Source of the DNA: Blautia sp.
Lineage (GTDB): Bacteria > Bacillota > Clostridia > Lachnospirales > Lachnospiraceae
DNA length: 39,456 bases
Assembly (NCBI GenBank): GCA_017475035.1
Contig: JAFVGK010000035.1
Span: forward strand, 1 to 39,456
Reading direction: 5' to 3'
Shown: positions 14,497 through 21,467 of the stretch, piece after piece
How the letters are laid out: the number at the start of each line of letters is the position of its first letter
Position numbering within the stretch: position 1 is the first letter of the stretch
Notes under the pieces: model-generated
The model's input: only the letters and a program-made list of their open reading frames with translations
Told to the model about the DNA's origin: nothing
Databases searched by the model: none
Program-made: the position numbers and the translations under genes

Positions 14497-15396
14497 ATGA
14501 GTACAGCACAAGAGATATGGGCAAAATGGGATCCTGCACAGCATGAGACAGAATACGCGCAAAAGCGCATAAAATCAGCCCAAAGCGCGAAGCTCACGCC
14601 AGTAAGCATTAACCGCGAGGAAATGTGCGGGCATTTTCAGGGAAGTTATGGGAGTTATGATACCTGGCTGACTGAATGTCAGTGCGTTGATTTTGCTAGG
14701 TCTCAGAAGCCATGCAAACATATATACCGTCTAGCAATGGAGCTGGGTGTATACTCGGCTAATTTTTCCACAAACAAGAACGCCATTCCAACTCAAGGCT
14801 CTCAGAAGAAGATCCCTCTTGAATATACTGTTGAGCTTATTGATAAACTCCCGATATCTGCTCAGGATGTTCTATATGATGTTGTTTTCAGATCCACCAG
14901 AGAACAGCCGGAATACTGGATTGAGCGCAACAGTGATTATACCGCTCTAATAGCATCTGATCTGGTTAGGGAATGTGCGCATGATCCCGCAGACCGCAGG
15001 TTCGCTTTTGGAAAAGTCAATGATCTGAAGCGCGAACTGAAGAGTCGAGGGCTGGAATATGATAAATCTTTGAAGAAAGAACCTCTCTGTAAGTTTTGTA
15101 CCGAGCACTATCCTGATGAAATGGCGAAGATTTATCCGGAGCTTTTCCCTGTGATGATCAATCCCGATTTTTCACGCACTCATATTCATAATTATCTGAG
15201 TCAAACGTCAACTGAAAGGTATTGGGCCGAGCATAAAGATGAATATATTGAGGACAGTATGCCAAGCGAATATGCTGACTGCCCCCAAAAATGGGGTGAG
15301 TGTTTTAATTGGCAAAGACTTGATGACCAGGAAGAGCAGAAGCCGCCCGTTCAGAAGCCGTCTTTGGTGAATCGGATACGCTCATTTTTTACTTGA
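14497..15396 (+). CDS. SWIM zinc-finger protein, lysogenic cargo
   Basis: 299 residues. A SWIM motif is visible: C61-x-C63 ... C73-x-H75 within ECQCVDFARSQKPCKH. Around residues 165-205 (FGKVNDLKRELKSRGLEYDK) there is a SAP-like helix pair. The C-terminus has further Cys/Trp residues. It lies 14 bases after the repressor with GAAAGGAG upstream, and before the integrase, so it should be expressed in the lysogen. The biochemical role is unknown. Genes in this slot often protect the lysogen from other phages, which is inference. AT content and codon use look higher in AT than in the structural genes. Confidence 0.75.
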   Translation: MSTAQEIWAKWDPAQHETEYAQKRIKSAQSAKLTPVSINREEMCGHFQGSYGSYDTWLTECQCVDFARSQKPCKHIYRLAMELGVYSANFSTNKNAIPTQGSQKKIPLEYTVELIDKLPISAQDVLYDVVFRSTREQPEYWIERNSDYTALIASDLVRECAHDPADRRFAFGKVNDLKRELKSRGLEYDKSLKKEPLCKFCTEHYPDEMAKIYPELFPVMINPDFSRTHIHNYLSQTSTERYWAEHKDEYIEDSMPSEYADCPQKWGECFNWQRLDDQEEQKPPVQKPSLVNRIRSFFT

Positions 15397-15430
15397 ATTA
15401 TCACTTGCGCCCGCGCAAATAGGAGAAATA

Positions 15431-16573
15431 ATGGCCAACACCAAGTATAAATTCAATGAGAAGCGGAAGGAATGGTATACGCTTGTCTGGGATGGAACCT
15501 ATGATGCCAAAGGCAAGAAGCATCGGAAATTCATCTCATCGAAGAAATCTTCCCGGGATCTGGAGGAAAAGGTCAATGCTATGAAGGCTGCGGTCAACTC
15601 CCGATCCGCAGTCGAGTATTCATCCATGAGCTTCTACGACTACGCCGTGGATTGGGTGAATATCTCAAAGGCCACCAAAGAGGAGTATACCAAAAAGCAG
15701 TATCTGGGAACCGTGAAATACTTCTCCAGCCTCGACAATATCAAGATTGGAGAGATCCGACATTCTCACTTCCAGAGGATCATCAACGAGAACGCAGAGC
15801 ATCCCCGGACCTGTCAGCTCATATCCATGACATTCAGACAGATTGTCAAGGCCGCCGCGCGTGACCATCTGCTCTCGCGTCTCGATGTGGATGATCTTCT
15901 CCAGGATGTATCCATGCCACACTACGAGCGAACTGAACGCAGGCCGCTCTCCACGATAGAGAAGGACGCCTTGATGAAAGCTGACTTTGATATGCGGAAT
16001 GAGGCTTTTGTCTTTATCCTGTATTATCTCGGTCTCCGGAAGTCAGAGGCCCTGGCTCTCATGCCGGAAGATTTTGATTGGGAGAATAAGGTCGTGCGGA
16101 TCCGCCGCGCGGTCATCTTTGTGAGCGGGAAGGGCACTGTCCGGGATTATCCCAAGAGCCACAATGGCATCCGGTCAGTTCCGATCCCGGATGCGATGAT
16201 CCCGCACGTCAAAGATTTTGTTGAGGCATCCGAGGGATTGATCTTCAGGAACCGCAGCGGGGATCCGATGTCCTTCTCCGGTTATGATCGGATGTGGGAC
16301 AGCATCATCACCACGCTCAATATCGCGGACGGATATAAGCCGAACGCGAAAAAAGACAGGAAGCCGCGCCGGATCACTGACCTCACCGCGCATATCTTCC
16401 GCCATAACTACTGCACAGAGCTTTGTTATATGGTACCGAAGGGCCATATCACCACGAAGAAGATCGCGCAGATATTCGGTGATACAGAAGAAATGGTCCT
16501 GAAGATCTACAGTCATATCGTTGAAGAAAAAGAGGATGCCGCCGGAGCTGTCAATGCAGCATTCCAAAACTGA
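15431..16573 (+). CDS. int: Phage tyrosine integrase
   Basis: 380 residues. The N-terminal ~60 residues are a beta-rich arm-binding domain (FNEKRKEWYTLVWDGTYDA). A core-binding domain covers about 65-165 and the catalytic domain 170-380, with R203 (GLRKSEAL), K242, H321-x-x-R324 (HIFRHNY) and Y360. The usual LGH box reads FGD, as in many phage integrases. It would integrate at the Thr-tRNA core at 16729-16773. The repeated TTGCTTACA boxes flanking that core are the likely arm sites. AGGAG lies before the ATG. Confidence 0.96.
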   Translation: MANTKYKFNEKRKEWYTLVWDGTYDAKGKKHRKFISSKKSSRDLEEKVNAMKAAVNSRSAVEYSSMSFYDYAVDWVNISKATKEEYTKKQYLGTVKYFSSLDNIKIGEIRHSHFQRIINENAEHPRTCQLISMTFRQIVKAAARDHLLSRLDVDDLLQDVSMPHYERTERRPLSTIEKDALMKADFDMRNEAFVFILYYLGLRKSEALALMPEDFDWENKVVRIRRAVIFVSGKGTVRDYPKSHNGIRSVPIPDAMIPHVKDFVEASEGLIFRNRSGDPMSFSGYDRMWDSIITTLNIADGYKPNAKKDRKPRRITDLTAHIFRHNYCTELCYMVPKGHITTKKIAQIFGDTEEMVLKIYSHIVEEKEDAAGAVNAAFQN

Positions 16574-16591
16574 CATTTTTCCCGCGATTTT

Positions 16592-16638
16592 TTGCTTACA
16601 AAATGCTTACATCTTGTTTTGCTTACACGTTGCTTACA
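16592..16638. repeat. Integrase arm-type sites, left of core (4 copies)
   Basis: Four direct copies of TTGCTTACA or ATGCTTACA at 16592-16600, 16603-16611, 16619-16627 and 16630-16638. They lie between the integrase stop and the attachment core, where phage arm sites occur. Confidence 0.75.
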
Positions 16639-16645
16639 TGTATTT

Positions 16646-16665
16646 TTGACCACTTTTGACCACTT
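16646..16665. repeat. Tandem 10-bp repeat in attP arm
   Basis: TTGACCACTT occurs twice in a row (16646-16655 and 16656-16665). The position between arm sites and core is where excisionase or bending proteins bind in other phages. Its role here is inferred. Confidence 0.5.
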
Positions 16666-16680
16666 CGACACACTACACAA

Positions 16681-16722
16681 AAAAGCGGGAACCCTTATTT
16701 TATCTAGGGTTCCCGCTTTTCT
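16681..16722. terminator. Bidirectional terminator next to att core
   Basis: A perfect 15-bp stem, 16681-16695 with 16706-16720, around a 10-base loop with T-runs on both strands. Rightward it ends integrase transcription. Leftward it lies right after the tRNA 3' fragment, so on integration it can serve as the terminator of the rebuilt tRNA gene. Confidence 0.85.
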
Positions 16723-16728
16723 TGGGAG

Positions 16729-16773
16729 AGCTGGAGACGAGACTTGAACTCGTGACCTACTGATTACGAATCA
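16729..16773 (-). other. attP core: 3' part of tRNA-Thr(CGT)
   Basis: On the minus strand this is the 3' portion of a tRNA: the anticodon CGT (16766-16768), the 3' side of the anticodon stem, a T-arm with ACGAG/CTCGT around TTCAAGT, and acceptor strand CTCCAGC. The 5' half of the tRNA is absent and the bases beyond 16773 do not pair properly. This is the pattern of a phage attachment core that restores the host tRNA upon integration. Integrase arm boxes lie on both sides, which marks it as attP. Confidence 0.85.
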
Positions 16774-16823
16774 ACAATAAAAAACCCGTTCCAACCCGAA
16801 AACAAGGCATTTTCCGCTTTATT

Positions 16824-16843
16824 TTGCTTACAAATTGCTTACA
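16824..16843. repeat. Integrase arm-type sites, right of core (2 copies)
   Basis: Two more TTGCTTACA boxes at 16824-16832 and 16835-16843, identical to those on the left side. Their presence on this side shows that both arms of attP are together here. Confidence 0.75.
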
Positions 16844-16898
16844 TGTTGTTTTTATACCGTATTAACTATACCAAAATACGGCACTTCATGCAAGCACA

Positions 16899-17894
16899 TC
16901 ACGCGACACACTGCTTGTACTCTGCATCTATCTTATCCTGGACAACCTTAGCGTAGATCAGAGTCGTGTCTGACTTTGAGTGTCCGAGTATGACCTGAAG
17001 CACGACCAGTTCCATTCCATGCGCGAGAGCATTTGTGGCAAAAGTATGGCGGAACCTGTGAGGGAACACATGATCGACGCCGGCACGGATCCCGATGTTC
17101 TTCACAATCTTCTCTATGCCCTCGCTGGTCAGAGGCTTATACGGTCTCCTGGTGCTTACCAAAACATGTGGATCCATATCTTTGCGCTCTGCAAAATATC
17201 TTTTTAGCGCGAGAACCGCAGCCGCATTGATAGGCACTGTCCGATGCTTTTTGCCCTTGCCATAAAGCTTGATCTTCCTGCGATGGAAGTCAATGTCTTC
17301 CTTCTTCAGGCCTGCCAGTTCAGAGACGCGACAGCCGGAAGCGAGAAGAGTCTCAACTATAGCTGACTCTCTCGCGGTCCGGCATCCATCCTTCAGGAGC
17401 TCCACCTCTTCATCAGAGAATGGCTCGCGCTCCTTTTCCTCGCACTTGATTGGACCGATGGCCGCCATCGGGTTCATCGGGATGTATCCTTCCGCGTGCG
17501 CCCATCCAAAGAATGAATTGAGAGCGTGCCTGCGGGAGTCGAGCGTCTTATCACAGATCTGCCGCTTCTCCTTCAGCTGGTACAGATAGACCCTCATATC
17601 ATTGGTAGTGATGTCTGCGAGATCCTTCTGAATGGTGGTCAGCATGTCCTCGATGATTATCTTGTATAGGTACAGAGTCTTCTCCGAGAGAGACTGGATC
17701 TTCTTACTGACCATATAAACCTTATAGGCCGCCGGGAATCCGTCATACACAGCCAGACGAGTCTCCTTCGGATGCACATCATAATCATGGAGCAGGACGC
17801 GCACTTCCTGGGAGACGGTGTCGAGATATTCATCCGGGATCCTTCCGCTCAGACGTATCATCAGACGATTAACGAGATTTGTACTGTTATCCAT
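16899..17894 (-). CDS. XerC/D-like tyrosine recombinase, candidate fibre-tip invertase
   Basis: 331 residues. All catalytic residues are present: R189 (ASGCRVSELAGL), a Lys in KGKKHRTVP, H279-x-x-R282 (PHRFRHTFAT), H305 (LGHSKSDTT) and Y314. It is unlike the integrase, with no arm-binding N-terminal domain. An extra ~60-residue N-terminus (NLVNRLMIRLSGRIPDEYLD) resembles recombinases common in Clostridia mobile elements. AAGGAGG precedes the ATG. It lies beside attP and ~4.2 kb from the invertible fibre tip. Possible jobs are fibre-tip inversion, dimer resolution or a second integration system. Recombinase identity is sure; the substrate is inferred. Confidence 0.92.
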   Translation of the reverse strand: MDNSTNLVNRLMIRLSGRIPDEYLDTVSQEVRVLLHDYDVHPKETRLAVYDGFPAAYKVYMVSKKIQSLSEKTLYLYKIIIEDMLTTIQKDLADITTNDMRVYLYQLKEKRQICDKTLDSRRHALNSFFGWAHAEGYIPMNPMAAIGPIKCEEKEREPFSDEEVELLKDGCRTARESAIVETLLASGCRVSELAGLKKEDIDFHRRKIKLYGKGKKHRTVPINAAAVLALKRYFAERKDMDPHVLVSTRRPYKPLTSEGIEKIVKNIGIRAGVDHVFPHRFRHTFATNALAHGMELVVLQVILGHSKSDTTLIYAKVVQDKIDAEYKQCVA

Positions 17895-17920
17895 GATTCT
17901 TCCCTCCTTTTTGGGTGTGA

Positions 17921-17949
17921 TGGACTAAGGCGAAGGATCATGATATAAT
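17921..17949 (+). promoter_or_regulatory. Rightward promoter with extended -10
   Basis: TGGACT at 17921-17926, 17 bases, then TATAAT at 17944-17949 preceded by TGA (extended -10). A 6-bp inverted repeat GATCAT/ATGATC (17936-17953) overlaps the -10 box and may be an operator. The promoter is divergent from the recombinase gene and no plus-strand gene follows. Confidence 0.55.
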
Positions 17950-17954
17950 GATCT

Positions 17955-18011
17955 CGCCCATGTGCATTAGAGAGCCGGACAATCTGCCAGGATAATCGGC
18001 TCTCTTTTTTC
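17955..18011 (+). ncRNA. Candidate small RNA (~55 nt)
   Basis: The predicted transcript starts near 17955 from the promoter at 17921-17949 and ends at the terminator hairpin at 17969-18005. It contains no reading frame. It is antisense to any message reading from the 18016-18201 gene toward the recombinase. Promoter and terminator are both well formed, but transcription is not shown. Confidence 0.45.
17969..18011 (+). terminator. Intrinsic terminator, rightward
   Basis: AGAGAGCCG (17969-17977) pairs with CGGCTCTCT (17997-18005), followed by a run of five or more T. The T-run is on the plus strand only. Confidence 0.7.
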
Positions 18012-18015
18012 ATGA

Positions 18016-18201
18016 TTATACTACAACCGGGACAGAGTCCGGCTGTAGTTCGGTCTTTGTTTCAATATAAAACGGTTCTTCGGGATTCTCGCTATCATAG
18101 CCGAAATCAGTTATTGTGGCCCAACTGTGCAGGATAGCCGCAAGCGTATCCGCGTAGTTCCACGCGGCCTGCTTGCTGTCGAAATATGTTCTTTGAGTCA
18201 C
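18016..18201 (-). CDS. Small hypothetical protein with its own promoter
   Basis: 61 residues, beginning TQRTYFDSKQAAWNYADTLA, acidic in the second half. The start is a GTG at 18201 whose ribosome site (GGAAGGAG) lies inside a folded leader. A strong promoter stands upstream and a hairpin lies beyond the stop. It therefore forms a stand-alone unit between LicD and the recombinase, typical of a 'moron' expressed from the prophage. No domain is recognised. It could also be a leader peptide affecting recombinase expression. Confidence 0.6.
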   Translation of the reverse strand: MTQRTYFDSKQAAWNYADTLAAILHSWATITDFGYDSENPEEPFYIETKTELQPDSVPVVV

Positions 18202-18307
18202 CTTACAGCTCCTTCCGCCCGTTTCCCCGCGGGCACGGGTGAGCTTCTGATGTAAGGTGTTTTCACGGAAGTGAGTATAATTATATGCTTAGTTCAACTA
18301 AAGTCAA
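18202..18307 (-). promoter_or_regulatory. Strong promoter and structured leader
   Basis: On the minus strand, TTGACT (18307-18302), a 16-base spacer and TATAAT (18285-18280). The leader can fold into a nested structure: CCTTAC with GTAAGG, AGCTC with GAGCT, and CCCGT with ACGGG. This encloses the AAGGAG ribosome site and the GTG start of the downstream gene. Such a fold would hold back translation until opened by a ligand, protein or temperature. The trigger is unknown. Confidence 0.6.
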
Positions 18308-18313
18308 GCGGGA

Positions 18314-19408
18314 TTATTTTAAGATTTGATCAAGATAACTCTGAAGTGCTTCTTTGTTTCCATCCTCGCATAGATCACAGGCGTGCTTGAGATAATCAGC
18401 AGCGAGATTTGGATCAGTACCGGCCATTATACGCGCCCCTACATAATAAATCTCATACCGACGGGGAAATTGTCGAAGATAAGATAAAACTCTCTTACAG
18501 GCTAAATCTGCCGCACCTCCGTCAAAGATAGCCTCGATCTCATTCACGGCCTTGCCGACCTTGTAATCCTCTATAAATTTATCCTGTGGAGCATAAAAAG
18601 GATATCCATGAGCACACTTGGCCTGTTGGGGGATATACCACTCCGGGCCGTATACGTCTTCAAGGATCCTCCGATACCCGGACGGGATCGGGATCTGAAT
18701 CATCTCAAAAGGAACCATGACCGGATTATCATACCATTCTATCTCGCGCCAGGGCTGGCCATAATGAGATATGACTGTGATATTACCAACACCTATCGCG
18801 TGCTCCCTGTCACAGGTCCGCGCCAGCTGCTCCGCCATGACACACAGATCCTTCTGCTGGACAGTCACCTGATCGCGCGGATAACCTCTCAATGCGATCA
18901 TCAGATTTTCATATACAGTCAGGATGTCATTCCTCATGTGGACATTGGCCGGGATGTAATCGAGAGGGTATATATCCAGTCCATCGACATAAGGGCTTCC
19001 ATACCACACATCCGTTATCACGGACTCACAGGCATCATCGCCGGTGTCAATGTTCCGCCGGTTATTTACATTTGACCATCCGCGCCAGAGATTGCTCTCG
19101 GTCCCGAAGCGCATCACCTGACATTCCTTCGGCAATTCTTCCGGAAGAATCTCCATTGCCTTGTCGTAATCTTCCCGGAGCATGGCAATGTCGATATCAT
19201 CATCCCAGGGGATGTATCCGGAATGACGCACAGCCCCCAGCAAGGTGCCATAATCTGCAAACCACCGCAGGCCATGCCGCTGACATATATCATCTATCAG
19301 AGACAGGAGCTTCAGCTGTACCGCCCAAGACCTTTTCATTTTCTCCGGGATGGTGAAGCCGTCCCGGATCTCTTCCTTCAAATATCCTTCAGATATCGCT
19401 ATTCTCAT
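18314..19408 (-). CDS. licD: LicD-family transferase, cargo gene
   Basis: 364 residues from the ATG at 19408. The frame runs 24 codons further upstream, but there it crosses a terminator-like hairpin. The LicD signature is clear: FADYGTLLGAVRHSGYIPWDDDIDIAM at about residues 50-77, split here across the DDDID metal site; YVDGLDIYPLDYIP follows. The family moves phosphocholine or similar phospho-groups onto surface glycans and teichoic acids in the cytoplasm. The C-terminal ~70 residues look TPR-like. It sits after the lysis genes, where cargo genes are common, and could change the host surface in the lysogen. Confidence 0.88.
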   Translation of the reverse strand: MRIAISEGYLKEEIRDGFTIPEKMKRSWAVQLKLLSLIDDICQRHGLRWFADYGTLLGAVRHSGYIPWDDDIDIAMLREDYDKAMEILPEELPKECQVMRFGTESNLWRGWSNVNNRRNIDTGDDACESVITDVWYGSPYVDGLDIYPLDYIPANVHMRNDILTVYENLMIALRGYPRDQVTVQQKDLCVMAEQLARTCDREHAIGVGNITVISHYGQPWREIEWYDNPVMVPFEMIQIPIPSGYRRILEDVYGPEWYIPQQAKCAHGYPFYAPQDKFIEDYKVGKAVNEIEAIFDGGAADLACKRVLSYLRQFPRRYEIYYVGARIMAGTDPNLAADYLKHACDLCEDGNKEALQSYLDQILK

Positions 19409-19424
19409 AACAAACCTATAAAAT

Positions 19425-19461
19425 AGGTGCGCCGCAAGGGGTATGCCCGAACAACGCACCT
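19425..19461 (-). terminator. Terminator-like hairpin after endolysin
   Basis: On the minus strand AGGTGCG (19461-19455) pairs with CGCACCT (19431-19425), followed by ATTTTAT. It lies between the endolysin stop and the chosen licD start. The T-run is interrupted, so it may only partly stop transcription. Confidence 0.55.
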
Positions 19462-19497
19462 TTAAGGAGAAATTACACATCCCCTCCCGGAAAGGGC

Positions 19498-20562
19498 TTA
19501 TTTACCGAGAAATACTTCCCGCTCTTTCTTCCTTCGTTTGATAAGAGCATCCTTGTACCTCTCCGCAGTTCCCCAATACTTCACAATCCCGTCCGCGTAT
19601 TCCTTGACAGAATGACAGTTCTGTGAGAGCTGCTGTATTCCCTTCGGACCACGATTATATGTATAACTGGTGAGAGCGTTCATCCTTGGCTGGGTGAGCA
19701 CGATCTCCGTGACGTACTTCTTCACGTAATTCTCAAACTTCTGGAGATCTATCTTCAGAAGCTCGTCAGCTCTCTCCTGTGATATTGTCATGTTCGGTAA
19801 CACATCGGCGCCGTAATGGCCATAACCGATCGTGTAATACTGTTCGCCTGCAAGCTGATACGCTTTCAGCTTACACTTCTCAAACTGCTTGATCAGCTCG
19901 ATTCCCTGTTTATCTACGTGCTGCACTGAAGCTTCACGATTGATGGCCGCCCTTATCGCGGCATAGTCATATCCTGCTGCCGAGAGTCTGTTCTGACGGT
20001 CAATCCCTGTTCCCCACAGACCGGCCTTGACTTCCTTCACAAGCTGCTCGATGGTCTTATACGGCTCACCCTCTATGACTATCACAGTATGACCTTTTGT
20101 CTTGGTCACAAGGATATCTCCTTCATGCAGGGTGATTCCCTTTTGATACTCCAGCTTGTCAAACAGCCCTGTTGCCATGAGCTTTGATGCTTCATTCGCG
20201 GTCGTGAAATCTCCGGGATCCTTGCCGGTTCCCTCTTTCACGCATACTCTGACAAGCAATGAGCAATCGCAATTCGTATCCACCTGGGATGCTGTGCCAT
20301 TCTTCAGGACGCCGTAACGGTTGCTCTGTGAATATCCCATGTGTGGATTATCACACGCCTGAGCCATCGCCTTTGCGATAGCCTTCGCGTGCTTCTTGTC
20401 CTTCGGACGCAGTATCACCCAACCGAGCTTATGGATATAGAACTGCTGCCTGGATACTTCGCCATTATAATCCGGTTTTGGTCCCTGCTTCTGGTCTCCT
20501 GGCTTGCCTCCGGAATACTTTCCGGACTCATCCACCCGCGCGGATCCGATTATGACTGACAT
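19498..20562 (-). CDS. Two-enzyme endolysin (NlpC/P60-like + CW_7 + GH24 lysozyme)
   Basis: 354 residues in three parts. Residues ~1-165 are a papain-like peptidase of NlpC/P60 type with DCS at C100 and H158 in KGHTVIVIEG. Residues ~172-208 are one Cpl-7-type wall-binding repeat (LWGTGIDRQNRLSAAGYDYA). Residues ~215-354 are a phage lysozyme (GH24) with E228 in KQFEKCKLKAY and YTIGYGHYG. It would cut both stem peptides and glycan strands of the host wall at the end of infection. There is no signal peptide, so release depends on the holin encoded just upstream. The genes abut. Confidence 0.9.
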   Translation of the reverse strand: MSVIIGSARVDESGKYSGGKPGDQKQGPKPDYNGEVSRQQFYIHKLGWVILRPKDKKHAKAIAKAMAQACDNPHMGYSQSNRYGVLKNGTASQVDTNCDCSLLVRVCVKEGTGKDPGDFTTANEASKLMATGLFDKLEYQKGITLHEGDILVTKTKGHTVIVIEGEPYKTIEQLVKEVKAGLWGTGIDRQNRLSAAGYDYAAIRAAINREASVQHVDKQGIELIKQFEKCKLKAYQLAGEQYYTIGYGHYGADVLPNMTISQERADELLKIDLQKFENYVKKYVTEIVLTQPRMNALTSYTYNRGPKGIQQLSQNCHSVKEYADGIVKYWGTAERYKDALIKRRKKEREVFLGK

Positions 20563-20771
20563 TATTCCTTCTCCTCGGGATCCACATGTGCCTTATCGAC
20601 TGCCGACTCACAGGCCGCATAAATGGCCGCCGAGAGCATACCACAGATGACGCCCGTGATCGTGATCCACTTTTCTTCCATTGCCAATCCGGCCACGGAT
20701 GCCGCGATGCTTCCGAGGAAGGCTGCAACCGAGATCCAAAATTTACGTGACATGAGTTTATTCCGTGTCAT
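20562..20771 (-). CDS. Holin-like membrane protein
   Basis: 69 residues with two hydrophobic segments (FWISVAAFLGSIAASVAGLA and ITGVICGMLSAAIYAACE) and a charged C-terminal end. It lies directly before the endolysin and overlaps it by one base. AGGAGG precedes the ATG. This size and position are typical of holins, which form the membrane holes that release endolysin. Confidence 0.75.
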   Translation of the reverse strand: MTRNKLMSRKFWISVAAFLGSIAASVAGLAMEEKWITITGVICGMLSAAIYAACESAVDKAHVDPEEKE

Positions 20772-20904
20772 TTTTGTACCTCCTGTCTCTGATCAACTCT
20801 ATTACAAGCCAGACTAAGGTTCCTGCGGATACCAGCCCTACATAGATCAATGCTATCCAGGCGATAATCCGAAGAAATGCCATCAATCCGCTAAAGTCCC
20901 ACAT
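20758..20904 (-). CDS. Small single-span membrane protein
   Basis: 48 residues, MWDFSGLMAFLRIIAWIALI onward, with one long hydrophobic segment and a charged tail (ELIRDRRYKNDTE). It overlaps genes on both sides (14 bases each) in other frames, which suggests coupling. It could be a second holin or an antiholin. The ribosome site is weak. Confidence 0.55.
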   Translation of the reverse strand: MWDFSGLMAFLRIIAWIALIYVGLVSAGTLVWLVIELIRDRRYKNDTE

Positions 20905-21106
20905 CGCTCGACTTCTTGAGCTTGAAAATCTTAATTAGGCAACACGCAAGGATTTCTCCACCGAATGCGCCGTATACTGCTGTAGTCAGGGTGTCGTGTG
21001 AGATCCCGGTTAAGGTAGAAAAGATAAATTCACAGATAGAATAGATCAGAAGTACGCATATACTGAAGATCACGTACTTATCCAGATCGTTCAGCTTCTT
21101 TTTCAT
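20891..21106 (-). CDS. Small membrane protein of lysis cluster
   Basis: 71 residues with two hydrophobic stretches (YVIFSICVLLIYSICEFIFS and AVYGAFGGEILACCLIKIF) and Lys-rich ends. It belongs to the block of small membrane genes before the endolysin. It may be a holin or antiholin. GGAGG precedes the ATG. Confidence 0.65.
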   Translation of the reverse strand: MKKKLNDLDKYVIFSICVLLIYSICEFIFSTLTGISHDTLTTAVYGAFGGEILACCLIKIFKLKKSSDVGL

Positions 21107-21156
21107 GCGACCTCCATCATGAGAAGAAATACCAGGATCAGCGCGACCGCCGTCAA
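21103..21156 (-). CDS. Possible 17-residue hydrophobic peptide
   Basis: A TTG at 21156 overlaps the upstream stop (TTGA) and the stop overlaps the next ATG (ATGA). The product would be MTAVALILVFLLMMEVA, a membrane-type peptide. It bridges the two neighbours without a gap but has a rare start codon, so it may only serve for coupling. Confidence 0.3.
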   Translation of the reverse strand: MTAVALILVFLLMMEVA

Positions 21157-21467
21157 TGGATTATCCCTGCTGAGATCAGGCCGAATAACAATCCGACCAC
21201 ACCGGCAATAACTGCTGCAATGACTGAATCCCATCTCTTCATGGGCCGTTCTTCCAGTTTCTCAAGACGCTGTCCCTGCTTCTCAAGAGTTTTGTTCATG
21301 CTCTCCATATTGGTGGCAAGCTTGCCAACATTGAGGGTCAGCGCTGTCAGATTATCCATAGCCTGCTCCAGCTTCTTTATCCGTTCGTTTTGCCTCTTAT
21401 TTTCATCATCTACGCGCCGCATGTGCTCCGCGCACACGCTTTCATCCACGTACTGCGTCTCCGCCAT
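21153..21467 (-). CDS. XhlA-like lysis-associated protein
   Basis: 104 residues: a long coiled coil (about residues 15-75, RQNERIKKLEQAMDNLTALT) followed by one C-terminal membrane span (VIAAVIAGVVGLLFGLISAG). This is the architecture of XhlA/hemolysin-type proteins that work with holin and endolysin in Gram-positive prophages. GGAGG precedes the ATG. Confidence 0.7.
   Translation of the reverse strand: MAETQYVDESVCAEHMRRVDDENKRQNERIKKLEQAMDNLTALTLNVGKLATNMESMNKTLEKQGQRLEKLEERPMKRWDSVIAAVIAGVVGLLFGLISAGIIH

Noticed and set aside
16729-16773. Complete tRNA gene
   Set aside because: Only the 3' part from the anticodon stem onward is present; the D-arm and 5' acceptor strand are missing. It is an attachment core.
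16574-16898. Border between two tandem prophages
   Set aside because: Possible in principle, but arm-type boxes on both sides of the core and the normal phage order lysis-attP-int-repressor-early fit one circular genome better.
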